Assembly (NCBI RefSeq): GCF_022179065.1
Contig: NZ_BPQD01000008.1
Location: 1 to 64,000 of the forward strand
DNA from: Methylobacterium adhaesivum
GTDB lineage: Bacteria; Pseudomonadota; Alphaproteobacteria; Rhizobiales; Beijerinckiaceae
Length of the DNA stretch: 64,000 nt
Reading direction: 5' to 3'
Within the stretch, counting starts at the first letter, position 1; every line of letters begins with the position of its first letter. The notes beneath the pieces were generated by a model. It searched no databases. It had not been told where the DNA came from and saw only the letters and a program-made list of their open reading frames with translations. The translations under genes were made by a program, and so were the position numbers. Shown here piece by piece: positions 25,229-33,187 of the stretch.

Positions 25229-26502
25229 GTCTCATCCCTCTGGGCAAGCCCCGGCGCCATTTCCGAGAGACGTCCCTGGTCGACGCCGCCCCGGATCGGT
25301 GGGAACGGGGCCCGCACCGCCACCATCTCCGCATAGGCCGGAAGCCAGCGCACGGAATCGAACGACACGGCGGCGATGCAGCGGCCAGCCCGGCCGTAGA
25401 GGGCGAGGAAGCGCCCGGTCTTCGGATCGCCCTGGGCGATGACGAGGCTGTCGGCGCCCTCCGTCAGACCCACCGACTTGATGGTGACGCCGCCCTGCGA
25501 AGACCAGAAGGCCGGGACCTCGTCGTAAGGGCCCGCCCCGTGACCCGTGAGCAGGCGCGCGGCATGGGCGCCTTGGGCGGCGGCATGGCCCCAATGCTCG
25601 AGGGCGACACGGCGGCCGTCATAGAGCGGATGGGGAAACCGGGCGACGTCGCCGGCGGCGGCGATGGCTTTGTCAGGCCGTCCCTCCGTGTCGACGACGT
25701 AGCCCTCCGGATCGCAATCGACGCCGCCCTCGTCGAAGGCGAGGCCGGACCCGGTGAGCCATTCGGTGTTGCGCACGGCGCCGAGGGCCACCACGACGCA
25801 GTCGGTCTCGATGGCCCGCCCATCGGCGAGGCGCGCCCTCACGACGCGTCCGGTGCCGTCGTCCTCCAGTGCCTCGACCTTGGCATCGAAGACGAGATCG
25901 ACGCCCCGCGCCTCGTGCAGGGCGCCAACCACGGCGCCGAGATAGGTGCCGAGCACGCCGGCCAGCACCGTCGGGCCAGTCTCGACGAGAGTCACTGGCA
26001 GTCCGAGGTCGCGGCACGCCGCCGCTACTTCACAACCGATGAAGCCGCCGCCGATCACGAGAACACGAGCGGGTTTTTCCGCCAGCGACGCCCGGAGGGC
26101 CGCCGCGTCCTCGCGGCCCCGCAGGGTGTGGACGCCCGCGAGCCGCCCCTGCGCCGCATCGGGCCAGGGGCGCGGCCGGGCGCCCGTGGCGATGAGCAGG
26201 CGGTCATAGGCGATGCGGCGACCGTCCTGCAGGGTGACGACCCGCTCGCCTCGGTCGAGGGCAGCGGCGGCCGAGCCGAGGTGCCACTCGGCCGCGAGGG
26301 GCACGAGGTTCGGCAGAGCGGTGGCGGCCGGCGCAACGCTGCCGGTCAAAACCTGTTTCGACAGGGGCGGCCGATCGTAGGGGCGATGCGGCTCGTCCCC
26401 GATGAGGGTGAGGCGACCGGCAAAGCCGGCTTGGCGCGCCGCTTCGGCGCCGCGCAGGCCCGCCAGGGAGGCGCCGACGATGACAAGGTGATCACAGGTC
26501 AC
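25225..26502 (-). CDS. FAD-dependent ferredoxin reductase (P450 partner)
   Basis: A 425-residue pyridine-nucleotide-dependent reductase of the putidaredoxin-reductase type. The N-terminal FAD motif is Val-Ile-Val-Gly-Ala-Ser-Leu-Ala-Gly-Leu, followed by Pro-Tyr-Asp-Arg-Pro-Pro-Leu-Ser-Lys, typical of this group. The NAD(P)H motif is Val-Ile-Gly-Gly-Gly-Phe-Ile-Gly-Cys-Glu, and Ala-Ala-Gly-Asp-Val-Ala-Arg-Phe-Pro is the second FAD contact. It sits between the ferredoxin and P450 genes with four-base overlaps at both ends, so the three chain components are made together. It would pass electrons from NAD(P)H to the ferredoxin encoded at 26499-26774. Confidence 0.93.
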   Translation of the reverse strand: MTCDHLVIVGASLAGLRGAEAARQAGFAGRLTLIGDEPHRPYDRPPLSKQVLTGSVAPAATALPNLVPLAAEWHLGSAAAALDRGERVVTLQDGRRIAYDRLLIATGARPRPWPDAAQGRLAGVHTLRGREDAAALRASLAEKPARVLVIGGGFIGCEVAAACRDLGLPVTLVETGPTVLAGVLGTYLGAVVGALHEARGVDLVFDAKVEALEDDGTGRVVRARLADGRAIETDCVVVALGAVRNTEWLTGSGLAFDEGGVDCDPEGYVVDTEGRPDKAIAAAGDVARFPHPLYDGRRVALEHWGHAAAQGAHAARLLTGHGAGPYDEVPAFWSSQGGVTIKSVGLTEGADSLVIAQGDPKTGRFLALYGRAGRCIAAVSFDSVRWLPAYAEMVAVRAPFPPIRGGVDQGRLSEMAPGLAQRDET

Positions 26503-26774
26503 GGATGTCCGCTCCCCGCATCCTCGACGAGGATCGCCTGGATCGGGCAGGAGACGCGGGCCCGCTCGATGGCGTCACGCGCCGCCGCCGTCGGCGCCGG
26601 ATCGTAGTGAAGGGCTTCCGCCCCGTGCAGCGTGAAATGGTCCGGCGCAGCGTAGCAGCACTGGGCGTAGGCCTGGCAGCGGTTGAGGTCGACGGTGACC
26701 CGCAGGCCGCCGGCGGCACGCGAGGGATCGGGGCTCGGCGAGGGGCCGATGTCAGGGACGTTCGGATCGGGCAT
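26499..26774 (-). CDS. Single-cluster ferredoxin with Cys-X2-Tyr-X2-Cys site (P450 partner)
   Basis: A 91-residue ferredoxin. After a Pro/Ser-rich lead (1-22) the cluster site is Cys33-X2-Tyr36-X2-Cys39 ... Cys76-Pro. The second ligand position of an ordinary 4Fe-4S site is tyrosine, as in the 3Fe-4S (or unusual 4Fe-4S) ferredoxins that serve bacterial P450s. An extra Cys40 follows Cys39. ATG 26774 is the first reasonable start; the frame runs on upstream but is non-coding. Its stop overlaps the reductase start by four bases. It is the first gene of the chain after a 47-base gap from the GNAT gene. Confidence 0.9.
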   Translation of the reverse strand: MPDPNVPDIGPSPSPDPSRAAGGLRVTVDLNRCQAYAQCCYAAPDHFTLHGAEALHYDPAPTAAARDAIERARVSCPIQAILVEDAGSGHP

Positions 26775-26821
26775 GGAGGCGCAATGCCCCGGCGGCCTGG
26801 CGGTTCCGCAGTGCACGCGCG

Positions 26822-27310
26822 TCAAAGGGCCCGGTACATCACCAGGGCGTCCACGGCCCCGTGAACCGGATGACGGAAGGCCCCCGGCAGGCGCCCGACG
26901 GTGGCAAAGCCCAGGCGTTCCCAAAGGGCGACGGCGCGGATGTTCGTCGACACGACGAAGTTGAACTGCATCGCGGTGAAGCCGTCATGCCGCGCGGTGT
27001 CCAGGGCGTGCCGGCCCATGGCCTGCGCGATGCCGCGACCGTTGGCCTGCCCGTGGGTCATGAATCCGGCATTGGCGACGTGGCTGCCGCCGCCGGCCTG
27101 ATTGGCCTTCAGGATGTAAGTGCCGCGTACGCCCTCGTCGGTTTCGGCGACGAAGACGCGGTGGCCGGGCGAGAACCAGTAGGCGAGCATCGCCTCGCGG
27201 GTGCCGTCCCGGGGCAACGCATAGGTTTCCCCCGCCCGGATCGTCGGTTCCAGGATCGCCCAGACGGTGTCGTGGTCGTGCAGTTCGGCGGCGCGGATCG
27301 CCACGGTCAT
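26822..27310 (-). CDS. GNAT family N-acetyltransferase
   Basis: A 162-residue acetyltransferase. The Arg-Ile-Arg-Ala-like start (Val-Ala-Ile-Arg-Ala-Ala-Glu-Leu), the central Val-Ala-Asn-Ala-Gly-Phe-Met-Thr and the acetyl-CoA loop Ala-Asn-Gly-Arg-Gly-Ile-Ala-Gln-Ala, then Asn-Ile-Arg-Ala-Val-Ala-Leu-Trp-Glu-Arg-Leu-Gly-Phe, are clear GNAT marks. The ATG overlaps the stop of the upstream DUF3750 gene by four bases. The acceptor is unknown. The ferredoxin gene follows after 47 bases, so it may belong to the P450 operon. Confidence 0.9.
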   Translation of the reverse strand: MTVAIRAAELHDHDTVWAILEPTIRAGETYALPRDGTREAMLAYWFSPGHRVFVAETDEGVRGTYILKANQAGGGSHVANAGFMTHGQANGRGIAQAMGRHALDTARHDGFTAMQFNFVVSTNIRAVALWERLGFATVGRLPGAFRHPVHGAVDALVMYRAL

Positions 27311-28065
27311 ACGGCGAGTCCCGGCAGCCCGATACGTCCCCAGCCGGGCAGCTTCACGGCCGGACGACGCAGGTCGAGACCGGCGACGAGGCCGAGGAGG
27401 TTGACCTCGATGCCCTCGACCCAACCGAGGGTGACGCCGACATAGCCCCCGACGCCGATGCGGTAGCCCGTCCCACTCGGCGTCCGCTCCGCGAACCGGC
27501 CCGGCGGCGTCCAGTCCTTGCCGAGGGCCGTCGGCAGCAATGTCGTGTCGATGCCCGGTATGCGAGCCATGACGTGCGCCGCGAACGTGTTCGAGTTCGG
27601 CCCCGGCCATACGGTGTAGGAACCGAGCGCCCGGTGGGGGTAATCCGCTACCGCCGCGCGCACGGCCGGGATCGCCGCCTCGGCTGCGGCACCGTCGAGG
27701 ACGAGAATCGGCTCCGGCGGATTGCCGAACCATCGGCCATCGGCGGCCCAGCCGTCCGTTCGCACCGGCAGGCCCCATCCGACGACGTCGTAGCGGGTGT
27801 AGCGGGACGCGCCCGCCGGCTTGATCACGATCCAGCTGTGATGGGCGAAGATTCCCCGCCAGCGCCCGACCCGCGCTGCATAGACCCGAACGAGAGCGGG
27901 CTCTGCGGCCTCCGGACGTCCCAGGAGGCCAGCGCTCGACCAGTCCGGCCTCACGCTGTCGCGCGCGAACCACCACAGGGCATGGGTGCCCAGCGGAAGC
28001 AGGAAGGCGAGCAGGACGAGGAGAGCGAGGGCGCGAAGGATCGACAGGATGGAGAGGGTTAGCAT
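27307..28065 (-). CDS. DUF3750 family protein
   Basis: A 252-residue protein matching DUF3750: an N-terminal membrane helix (about residues 5-28), then Arg-Trp-Arg-Gly-Ile-Phe-Ala-His-His-Ser-Trp-Ile-Val, Tyr-Asp-Val-Val-Gly-Trp-Gly, and Trp-Pro-Gly-Pro-Asn-Ser-Asn-Thr-Phe near residue 165. The conserved His and the Asn-Ser-Asn-Thr-Phe motif resemble a cysteine-less hydrolase or transpeptidase-type fold, but function is not known. The C-terminal part is glycine-rich and probably faces the periplasm. First gene of a likely five-gene minus-strand unit with GNAT, ferredoxin, reductase and P450; divergent from the TonB receptor. Confidence 0.8.
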   Translation of the reverse strand: MLTLSILSILRALALLVLLAFLLPLGTHALWWFARDSVRPDWSSAGLLGRPEAAEPALVRVYAARVGRWRGIFAHHSWIVIKPAGASRYTRYDVVGWGLPVRTDGWAADGRWFGNPPEPILVLDGAAAEAAIPAVRAAVADYPHRALGSYTVWPGPNSNTFAAHVMARIPGIDTTLLPTALGKDWTPPGRFAERTPSGTGYRIGVGGYVGVTLGWVEGIEVNLLGLVAGLDLRRPAVKLPGWGRIGLPGLAV

Positions 28066-28182
28066 CGGACGGTGAGTTCGGGATGTCTGGCCTTTCGTAC
28101 AAGGGCGTTTGAATCCACGGCTGCGTGATGCGCCTGTGCAACAGCGTCGCGGCACCTTTTCGCCCCGCCCCCTTCCTGCTTG

Positions 28183-28223
28183 TAACATTATCGCGTTCGC
28201 GCAATGAAACAACATAACATTTG
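28183..28223 (+). promoter_or_regulatory. AT-rich repeated TAACATT half-sites, Zur-like operator region
   Basis: TAACATT occurs at 28183-28189 and again at 28215-28221, 32 bases apart (about three helix turns), in an otherwise GC-rich region just before the TonB receptor. The second copy is the right half of an imperfect palindrome (CAATG at 28202-28206, CATTTG at 28218-28223) that looks like zinc-uptake-regulator boxes. The repeats are seen; binding by Zur is inference. Confidence 0.45.
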
Positions 28224-28235
28224 GTGCGAGGCGTG

Positions 28236-30404
28236 ATGCGGGTCGTTCGACGGAAACGGGTCTTGGCTGGAACCGTCCTGACGGGTGCCGGGCTCATGGC
28301 TCAGGGCGCACTGGTATCGGGCGCCCTCGTATCGAGTGCTTGGGCGCAGCAAGCCGAAGCGACGCTGTCCGAACTCAGCGTCACCTCGCCGAGCCCCGTC
28401 GTCCCCCTGCGCGGAAGTGGTCCGGGACTAAGCCTCCCTGCGGGAATCCTGCCCGTCGCCGTCAACACCTTCTCGCCCGTCACGGTGGTGACGGCCGATC
28501 AGATCGCCCGCGATCAGCCGCGCACCCTCGGCGACGCCCTCGCCGACAGGCCGGGGCTCTCGGCCTCGACCTACGCACCGGGCGCCGCGAGCCGGCCGAT
28601 CATCCGAGGCCTCGACAACAATCGGGTCCGCATTCAGGAGAACGGCGTCGGCGTCCAGGACGCGTCGGAAATCGGCGAGGATCACGGGGTCCCCATCAAT
28701 CCGCTCATCGCCAACCGGATCGAGGTGATCCGTGGACCGGGCTCCCTGCGCTTCGGCTCGCAGGCCATCGGCGGCGTGGTGAGTGTCGATAACAACCGCG
28801 TCCCGACCTACATTCCGGAGCGCGGCATCTCGGGCTCGGCCACCACGGGCTACTCCACCGTGGACAACGGCCGCCTCGGGGCCGTCACCGTGGATGCGGG
28901 CGCAGGCAACGTCGCGGTCCACGCCGACGGGTTCAAGACAGCGGCCGACAGCTACGCCACGCCCCTCGGGATCCAGCGCAATTCCGCCAACGAGTCTCAG
29001 GGCGGCGCCGTCGGCATGTCGTTCATCGGCGACCGGGGCTTCGTCGGCCTGTCCTACAGCCACTACGACGCCCTCTATCAGATCCCCGGCGGCGCGGCCG
29101 CCGAGAGCCGCACCCGCCTCGATCCGCGCCAGGATCGTCTGCTGGCCCGCGGCGAATTCCGCCCCCTCGACGGCCCCATCGCGGCGATCCGGTTCTGGGC
29201 GGGTGGCTCGGTCTATCGCCACGACGAGATCGGGATCGGCGAGGATGGCCGCGACGGCATCCAGGCGACGTTCAAGAACCGCGAGGCGGAGGCCCGCGTC
29301 GAGTTCCAGCACGTCCCGGTCTTCACCAGCCTCGGCACGCTCACGGGCGCCCTCGGCCTCCAGGCCGGACGCCGCACCCTCGGCACGGCCGGCGAGGCCG
29401 GCGGCCTCCTCGCGCCGACGGATTCGCGCAGCAACGCCGTCTATCTGTTCGAGGAGCTGGCGGTCGGCAACGGCCTGCGCTTCCAGGGCGCCGGGCGCAT
29501 CGAGGGCGACCGCGCGACCGGTACCGCCACGCTGTTTCCCGGCGACTTCCTGCCGGTCGAAGGCGAGGACCCGCTCTCCTACGGGCGTCGCCGCCGTTTT
29601 GCGCCGAAGAGCCTCAGCTTCGGCGCGCTGCAGGACCTCCCCTACGGCTTCGTCGCGAGCCTGAACGGCAGCTACGTCGAGCGGGCGCCGACCGCCTACG
29701 AGCTCTATTCGCGCGGCTCCCACGACGCGACGGGCACCTTCGAGATCGGCAGCGCGGACCTCAAGAAGGAGCGGGCCCGCACCGTCGAGGCCAGCATCCG
29801 CCGGGCCGAGGGGCCGCTGCGCCTCGACGCCACGGGCTACTTCACCCGCTACACCGGCTTCATCTACAAACGCGACACGGGACTGCGCTGCGGCGACGAC
29901 TTCGCCTCGTGCGGCAACGACGACGAGTTGCAGCAGATTGTCTACTCACAGCGCAACGCCACCTTCTATGGCGCCGAGATCGGCGCGCAGCTCGACCTCC
30001 TGCCGGTCGGCAACGGCTGGGCCGGCCTCGATGCGCAGTACGATTTCGTCCGCGCCCAGTTCGACGACGGTACCTTCGTGCCGCGCATTCCGCCTCACCG
30101 CGTCGGCGGCGGCCTGTTCGTTCGGGCCAATGGCTGGTTCGCCCGGGTGAACCTGCTCCACGCCTTCGCCCATACGGAGATCGCGCCCCTCGAGACGGTG
30201 ACGCCGGGCTTCGACGATCTGCGCGCCGAGGTGAGCTACACGAAGCCCCTCGACCCCCTGCTCTACGGGGCCTCCGAGGTGACGCTGGGCCTCCAGGGCC
30301 GAAACCTCCTGAACGACCAGATCCGCAACTCGGCCTCGTTCAAGAAAGACGAGATCCTGCTGCCCGGCCGCAACGTGCGACTGTTCCTCACCGCCCGGTT
30401 CTAA
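28236..30404 (+). CDS. TonB-dependent outer-membrane receptor, ZnuD-like
   Basis: A 722-residue receptor: signal peptide ending Ala-Trp-Ala, a TonB-box-like Leu-Ser-Glu-Leu-Ser-Val, plug domain (about 60-190) with Glu-Asn-Gly-Val, Asp-His-Gly-Val-Pro-Ile-Asn-Pro and Ile-Glu-Val-Ile-Arg-Gly-Pro-Gly-Ser-Leu, then a 22-strand barrel ending in Leu-Phe-Leu-Thr-Ala-Arg-Phe with the terminal aromatic. The Asp-His-Gly-Val and Gly-Ser-Gln-Ala-Ile-Gly-Gly-Val segments resemble zinc receptors (ZnuD group). One Cys pair sits in an extracellular loop near residues 550-560. ATG 28236 follows a GAGG site; TTG 28221 is also in frame. No energising genes are adjacent. Confidence 0.85.
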   Translation: MRVVRRKRVLAGTVLTGAGLMAQGALVSGALVSSAWAQQAEATLSELSVTSPSPVVPLRGSGPGLSLPAGILPVAVNTFSPVTVVTADQIARDQPRTLGDALADRPGLSASTYAPGAASRPIIRGLDNNRVRIQENGVGVQDASEIGEDHGVPINPLIANRIEVIRGPGSLRFGSQAIGGVVSVDNNRVPTYIPERGISGSATTGYSTVDNGRLGAVTVDAGAGNVAVHADGFKTAADSYATPLGIQRNSANESQGGAVGMSFIGDRGFVGLSYSHYDALYQIPGGAAAESRTRLDPRQDRLLARGEFRPLDGPIAAIRFWAGGSVYRHDEIGIGEDGRDGIQATFKNREAEARVEFQHVPVFTSLGTLTGALGLQAGRRTLGTAGEAGGLLAPTDSRSNAVYLFEELAVGNGLRFQGAGRIEGDRATGTATLFPGDFLPVEGEDPLSYGRRRRFAPKSLSFGALQDLPYGFVASLNGSYVERAPTAYELYSRGSHDATGTFEIGSADLKKERARTVEASIRRAEGPLRLDATGYFTRYTGFIYKRDTGLRCGDDFASCGNDDELQQIVYSQRNATFYGAEIGAQLDLLPVGNGWAGLDAQYDFVRAQFDDGTFVPRIPPHRVGGGLFVRANGWFARVNLLHAFAHTEIAPLETVTPGFDDLRAEVSYTKPLDPLLYGASEVTLGLQGRNLLNDQIRNSASFKKDEILLPGRNVRLFLTARF

Positions 30405-30463
30405 CACGTCTCTCGGGCTCTGCCCGCGACCCATCGAGCGGAAGATCCGTTCGGCCTCGCCGA

Positions 30464-30868
30464 TCAGAGAAGCTGACCCTGGCCCTCCTCCGGCATCGTC
30501 GGCGGTTCAATCACCAACTCCGGGGGCTCCGGCTCCCCGGCATAGCCGCAGCGGTAGACGATCTCGTCGGGGGCGCCGAGGCCGGTGTTGAGGGGGATCG
30601 CCACGGTGTCGTCGGCAAAGCGCCATTTGCGGATTCCGCGATCCCAGTAGAGCCACACCGTCGTCGGGTGGCCCTGCACGGCGAACACCGCCGCCTTCTT
30701 CGAGAGCGCCTGCACCGTGCGCGGCGCATACAGCCCCTTGCGCCGGTAGGATTCGCGCAGGGCCGGCCCCTGACGGTCCACGAAGGTGTTGCGCACCATC
30801 TGGATCGTCGCCCCGGGCTCGGCGAGGAACCGCTTGAAATCGCTCAAGGAGTGAAGGACGAGTGCCAT
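30464..30868 (-). CDS. Conserved hypothetical protein
   Basis: A 134-residue soluble protein without a signal peptide. It begins with a helical part (Leu-Ser-Asp-Phe-Lys-Arg-Phe-Leu), then a basic stretch and a beta-rich middle with Thr-Thr-Val-Trp-Leu-Tyr-Trp-Asp-Arg and Ile-Arg-Lys-Trp-Arg-Phe-Ala-Asp-Asp, and ends in an acidic Pro/Glu tail. I do not recognise a family. ATG 30868 fits the first conserved-looking residues; the frame extends further upstream but reads as non-coding. It converges with the TonB receptor and is divergent from the VWA gene, so it is probably transcribed alone. Confidence 0.6.
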   Translation of the reverse strand: MALVLHSLSDFKRFLAEPGATIQMVRNTFVDRQGPALRESYRRKGLYAPRTVQALSKKAAVFAVQGHPTTVWLYWDRGIRKWRFADDTVAIPLNTGLGAPDEIVYRCGYAGEPEPPELVIEPPTMPEEGQGQLL

Positions 30869-31088
30869 GGCGGTCACCCCCGTTGGAGCCGTCGAACCGT
30901 CGCCCCGACACAGGGTCCGAAGGTGATCCCCGCGTCTGCGGGTCGGCTGCCAACATTCGGAGGCGCCCTCCGATCCGTGCCGCCGGGGCTTGCCGGAGGA
31001 TATCAACAGAAATCGCGCCGCCTGCCCAGCCGACCGGCGATCGCAGCCCGCCCTTGACCGGGGCCACGCCCTGCCGCGTTGTCCGTCC

Positions 31089-32264
31089 ATGCTGCTCCAG
31101 TTCTTCACCGCCCTGCGCGAGGCCAAGGTTCCCGTCACCCTGCGGGAGTTCCTGACCCTCCTCGACGCCCTCGATCGCGACCTCGCCGAGAAGCGGGTCG
31201 AGGAATTCTACCTCCTGGCCCGGACGGCCCTGGTGAAGGACGAGCGCCACCTCGACCGGTTCGACCGGGTGTTCGGCAGCGTCTTCCGGGGCCTCGAGAC
31301 CGTGGGCGAGGCGACTGAACCCACCGCCATCCCGGAAGAATGGCTGCGCAAGCTCGCGGAGAAATACCTCACCGACGAGGAGAAGGCCGAACTCAAGGCC
31401 CTCGGTTGGGACAAGCTGTTCGAGACCCTGAAACAGCGCCTCGCGGAGCAGAAGGAGCGCCACCAGGGCGGGTCGAAATGGATCGGCACCGGCGGCACCT
31501 CGCCGTTCGGCGCCTACGGCTACAATCCGGAGGGCATCCGCATCGGCCAGGACGGCAACCGCAACTTCCGCGCGGTCAAGGTTTGGGACAAGCGTGAATT
31601 CCGCGATCTCGATGACGGTGTCGAACTCGGGACCCGCAACATGCGGGTCGCCCTGCGTCGCCTTCGTCGCTTCGCCCGCACGGGGGCGGCCGACGAACTC
31701 GATCTCGACGGCACGATCCGCGAGACGGCGGCCCGGGGCTACCTCGACGTGAAGCTGCGGCCCGAACGGCGAAACGCCGTCAAGGTGCTGCTCTTCCTCG
31801 ACGTCGGCGGCTCGATGGATTGGCATGTCGAGCTGGCCGAAGAGCTGTTCTCGGCGGCGCGGGCCGAGTTCAAGCACGTGGAGCATTTCTACTTCCACAA
31901 TTGCCCCTACGAGCGGGTGTGGAAGAACAATCGCCGTCGTCACGACGAGACCTTGCCCCTCCTCGACGTGCTGCGGACCTATCCGGCGGATTATCGCGTG
32001 GTGATCGTCGGCGACGCGTCCATGAGTCCCTACGAAATCGCGGCGCCGGGCGGCTCCGTCGAGCACTGGAACGAGGAATCCGGCGAGGTCTGGCTCGGCC
32101 GCCTGCTCGAGCGTTTCCCGAAGGCGGTGTGGCTCAACCCCATTCCAGCCGAGCATTGGGCCTACACCCAGTCCATCGCCATGGTCCGCCGGATCGTCGG
32201 GGGCCGGATGTACCCGCTGACCCTCGAAGGCATCGACGCCGCCATGCGCGAGCTGGTGCGGTGA
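31089..32264 (+). CDS. CoxE-like VWA domain protein
   Basis: A 391-residue protein of the CoxE/VWA_CoxE type, which usually works with a MoxR-type AAA ATPase in cofactor insertion or complex maturation. The N-terminal half is helical (Leu-Leu-Gln-Phe-Phe-Thr-Ala-Leu-Arg-Glu-Ala-Lys-Val-Pro-Val is the typical opening); a Gly-Gly-Thr-Ser-Pro-Phe-Gly linker follows; the VWA domain (about 240-391) has the metal site Asp-Val-Gly-Gly-Ser-Met in place of the canonical Asp-X-Ser-X-Ser. ATG 31089 is chosen because upstream in-frame residues do not fit. No MoxR gene is in the window. The VOC gene overlaps by four bases. Confidence 0.88.
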   Translation: MLLQFFTALREAKVPVTLREFLTLLDALDRDLAEKRVEEFYLLARTALVKDERHLDRFDRVFGSVFRGLETVGEATEPTAIPEEWLRKLAEKYLTDEEKAELKALGWDKLFETLKQRLAEQKERHQGGSKWIGTGGTSPFGAYGYNPEGIRIGQDGNRNFRAVKVWDKREFRDLDDGVELGTRNMRVALRRLRRFARTGAADELDLDGTIRETAARGYLDVKLRPERRNAVKVLLFLDVGGSMDWHVELAEELFSAARAEFKHVEHFYFHNCPYERVWKNNRRRHDETLPLLDVLRTYPADYRVVIVGDASMSPYEIAAPGGSVEHWNEESGEVWLGRLLERFPKAVWLNPIPAEHWAYTQSIAMVRRIVGGRMYPLTLEGIDAAMRELVR

Positions 32265-32716
32265 ACGGCGACCGGCTCCCGGAAGGCGGAGTCGCCGCCC
32301 TGGTGCCGGAACTCGACGTGTTCGATCTGGACCGAAGTCTCGCGTTCTGGTGCGGCGGCCTCGGCTTCGCAAAAGCCTATGCCCGGCCGGAGGAGGGCTT
32401 CGCCTATCTCGAGCGGGGCGGCGTGCAGGTGATGCTCAACCGGGTCAACGGAAACTGGTCCGTTGGCCCCCTCGAACCGCCGCTGGGGCGCGGCCTCAAC
32501 CTGCAGATCACCGTCGCGTCCCTAGCACCGGTGCTGGCGGGACTCGCGGCCCTCGACTGGCCGCTGTTCCGCGCCGTTCACGAGGCGTGGTACCGGGCCG
32601 GTGCCGTCGAGGTCGGTCTCCGTCAGGTTCTCGTGCAGGACCCGGACGGATATCTCGTGCGGATCTGCGAGGCCCTTGGCGCCCGTCCGCTCAACCCTGG
32701 CGTGCGGGGGTCGTGA
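32261..32716 (+). CDS. VOC family (glyoxalase/bleomycin-resistance) protein
   Basis: A 151-residue protein with the VOC fold pattern: Val-Pro-Glu-Leu-Asp-Val-Phe-Asp-Leu-Asp-Arg-Ser-Leu-Ala-Phe-Trp at the start, Gly-Gly-Val-Gln-Val-Met-Leu in the middle, and Val-Gln-Asp-Pro-Asp-Gly-Tyr-Leu-Val-Arg-Ile at the end. Similar small proteins bind bleomycin-like drugs. It starts at a GTG overlapping the VWA stop (GTGA). Its last 26 bases overlap the end of the convergent 2Fe-2S ferredoxin gene. Whether it has metal-dependent activity is unclear. Confidence 0.83.
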   Translation: MNGDRLPEGGVAALVPELDVFDLDRSLAFWCGGLGFAKAYARPEEGFAYLERGGVQVMLNRVNGNWSVGPLEPPLGRGLNLQITVASLAPVLAGLAALDWPLFRAVHEAWYRAGAVEVGLRQVLVQDPDGYLVRICEALGARPLNPGVRGS

Positions 32717-33011
32717 CCGTGAGTCCGTCGAGTTCCGGCGTGATGCGGATCTGGCAGCACAGGCGCGAAGTCGCCCGCACGTCGGAGGCGAAATCGAGCA
32801 TGTCCTGCTCCATGTCCTGGGCCGGCCCGACGATGGCGGCCCATTCCCCGTCCACGTAGACGTGACAGGTGGCGCAGGCGCAGGCGCCGCCGCATTCCGC
32901 GTCGACACCGGGCACGTTGTTGCGGATCGCCGCTTCCATCACGGTCGATCCCGCCACGCCCTCCACGGTCCGGGCCGTACCGGCATGGTCGACGAAGGTG
33001 ATCTTGGGCAT
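32691..33011 (-). CDS. 2Fe-2S ferredoxin, adrenodoxin/putidaredoxin type
   Basis: A 106-residue plant/adrenodoxin-fold ferredoxin. The cluster ligands are Cys40-X5-Cys46-X2-Cys49 (in Glu-Cys-Gly-Gly-Ala-Cys-Ala-Cys-Ala-Thr-Cys-His) and a fourth Cys in Ser-Arg-Leu-Cys-Cys-Gln. The Met-Glu-Ala-Ala-Ile-Arg-Asn-Asn-Val-Pro-Gly stretch is family-typical. Such ferredoxins serve P450s and Rieske or Fe-S enzymes. It is about 6 kb from the P450 operon, which has its own ferredoxin, so a separate partner is likely. Its 3' end overlaps the VOC gene. Confidence 0.92.
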   Translation of the reverse strand: MPKITFVDHAGTARTVEGVAGSTVMEAAIRNNVPGVDAECGGACACATCHVYVDGEWAAIVGPAQDMEQDMLDFASDVRATSRLCCQIRITPELDGLTVTTPARQG

Positions 33012-33060
33012 CGAGAGGCTCCGGGCTCGTACAACACGTCTAGGGCTGGTTGTGCGGCGT

Positions 33061-33087
33061 GGAGCCTGCCTTGAAGGGGCAGGCTCC
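33061..33087 (-). terminator. Hairpin downstream of the Hpt gene
   Basis: Perfect 10-bp arms GGAGCCTGCC and GGCAGGCTCC with a 7-base loop lie in the gap between the Hpt gene end (33188) and the ferredoxin start (33011), both minus strand. It lacks a T-run, so it is a terminator-like hairpin that could also act as an mRNA end. Confidence 0.5.
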
Positions 33088-33187
33088 GGAAAGCAAGCGT
33101 TCGACGCCGCGCGACATGGACATTCCTGCGCTTACGCCGGACGGGCCGGCCTGTTCCCCGCCCGGGCCTGCGGCCGGTTCGCCCGCG

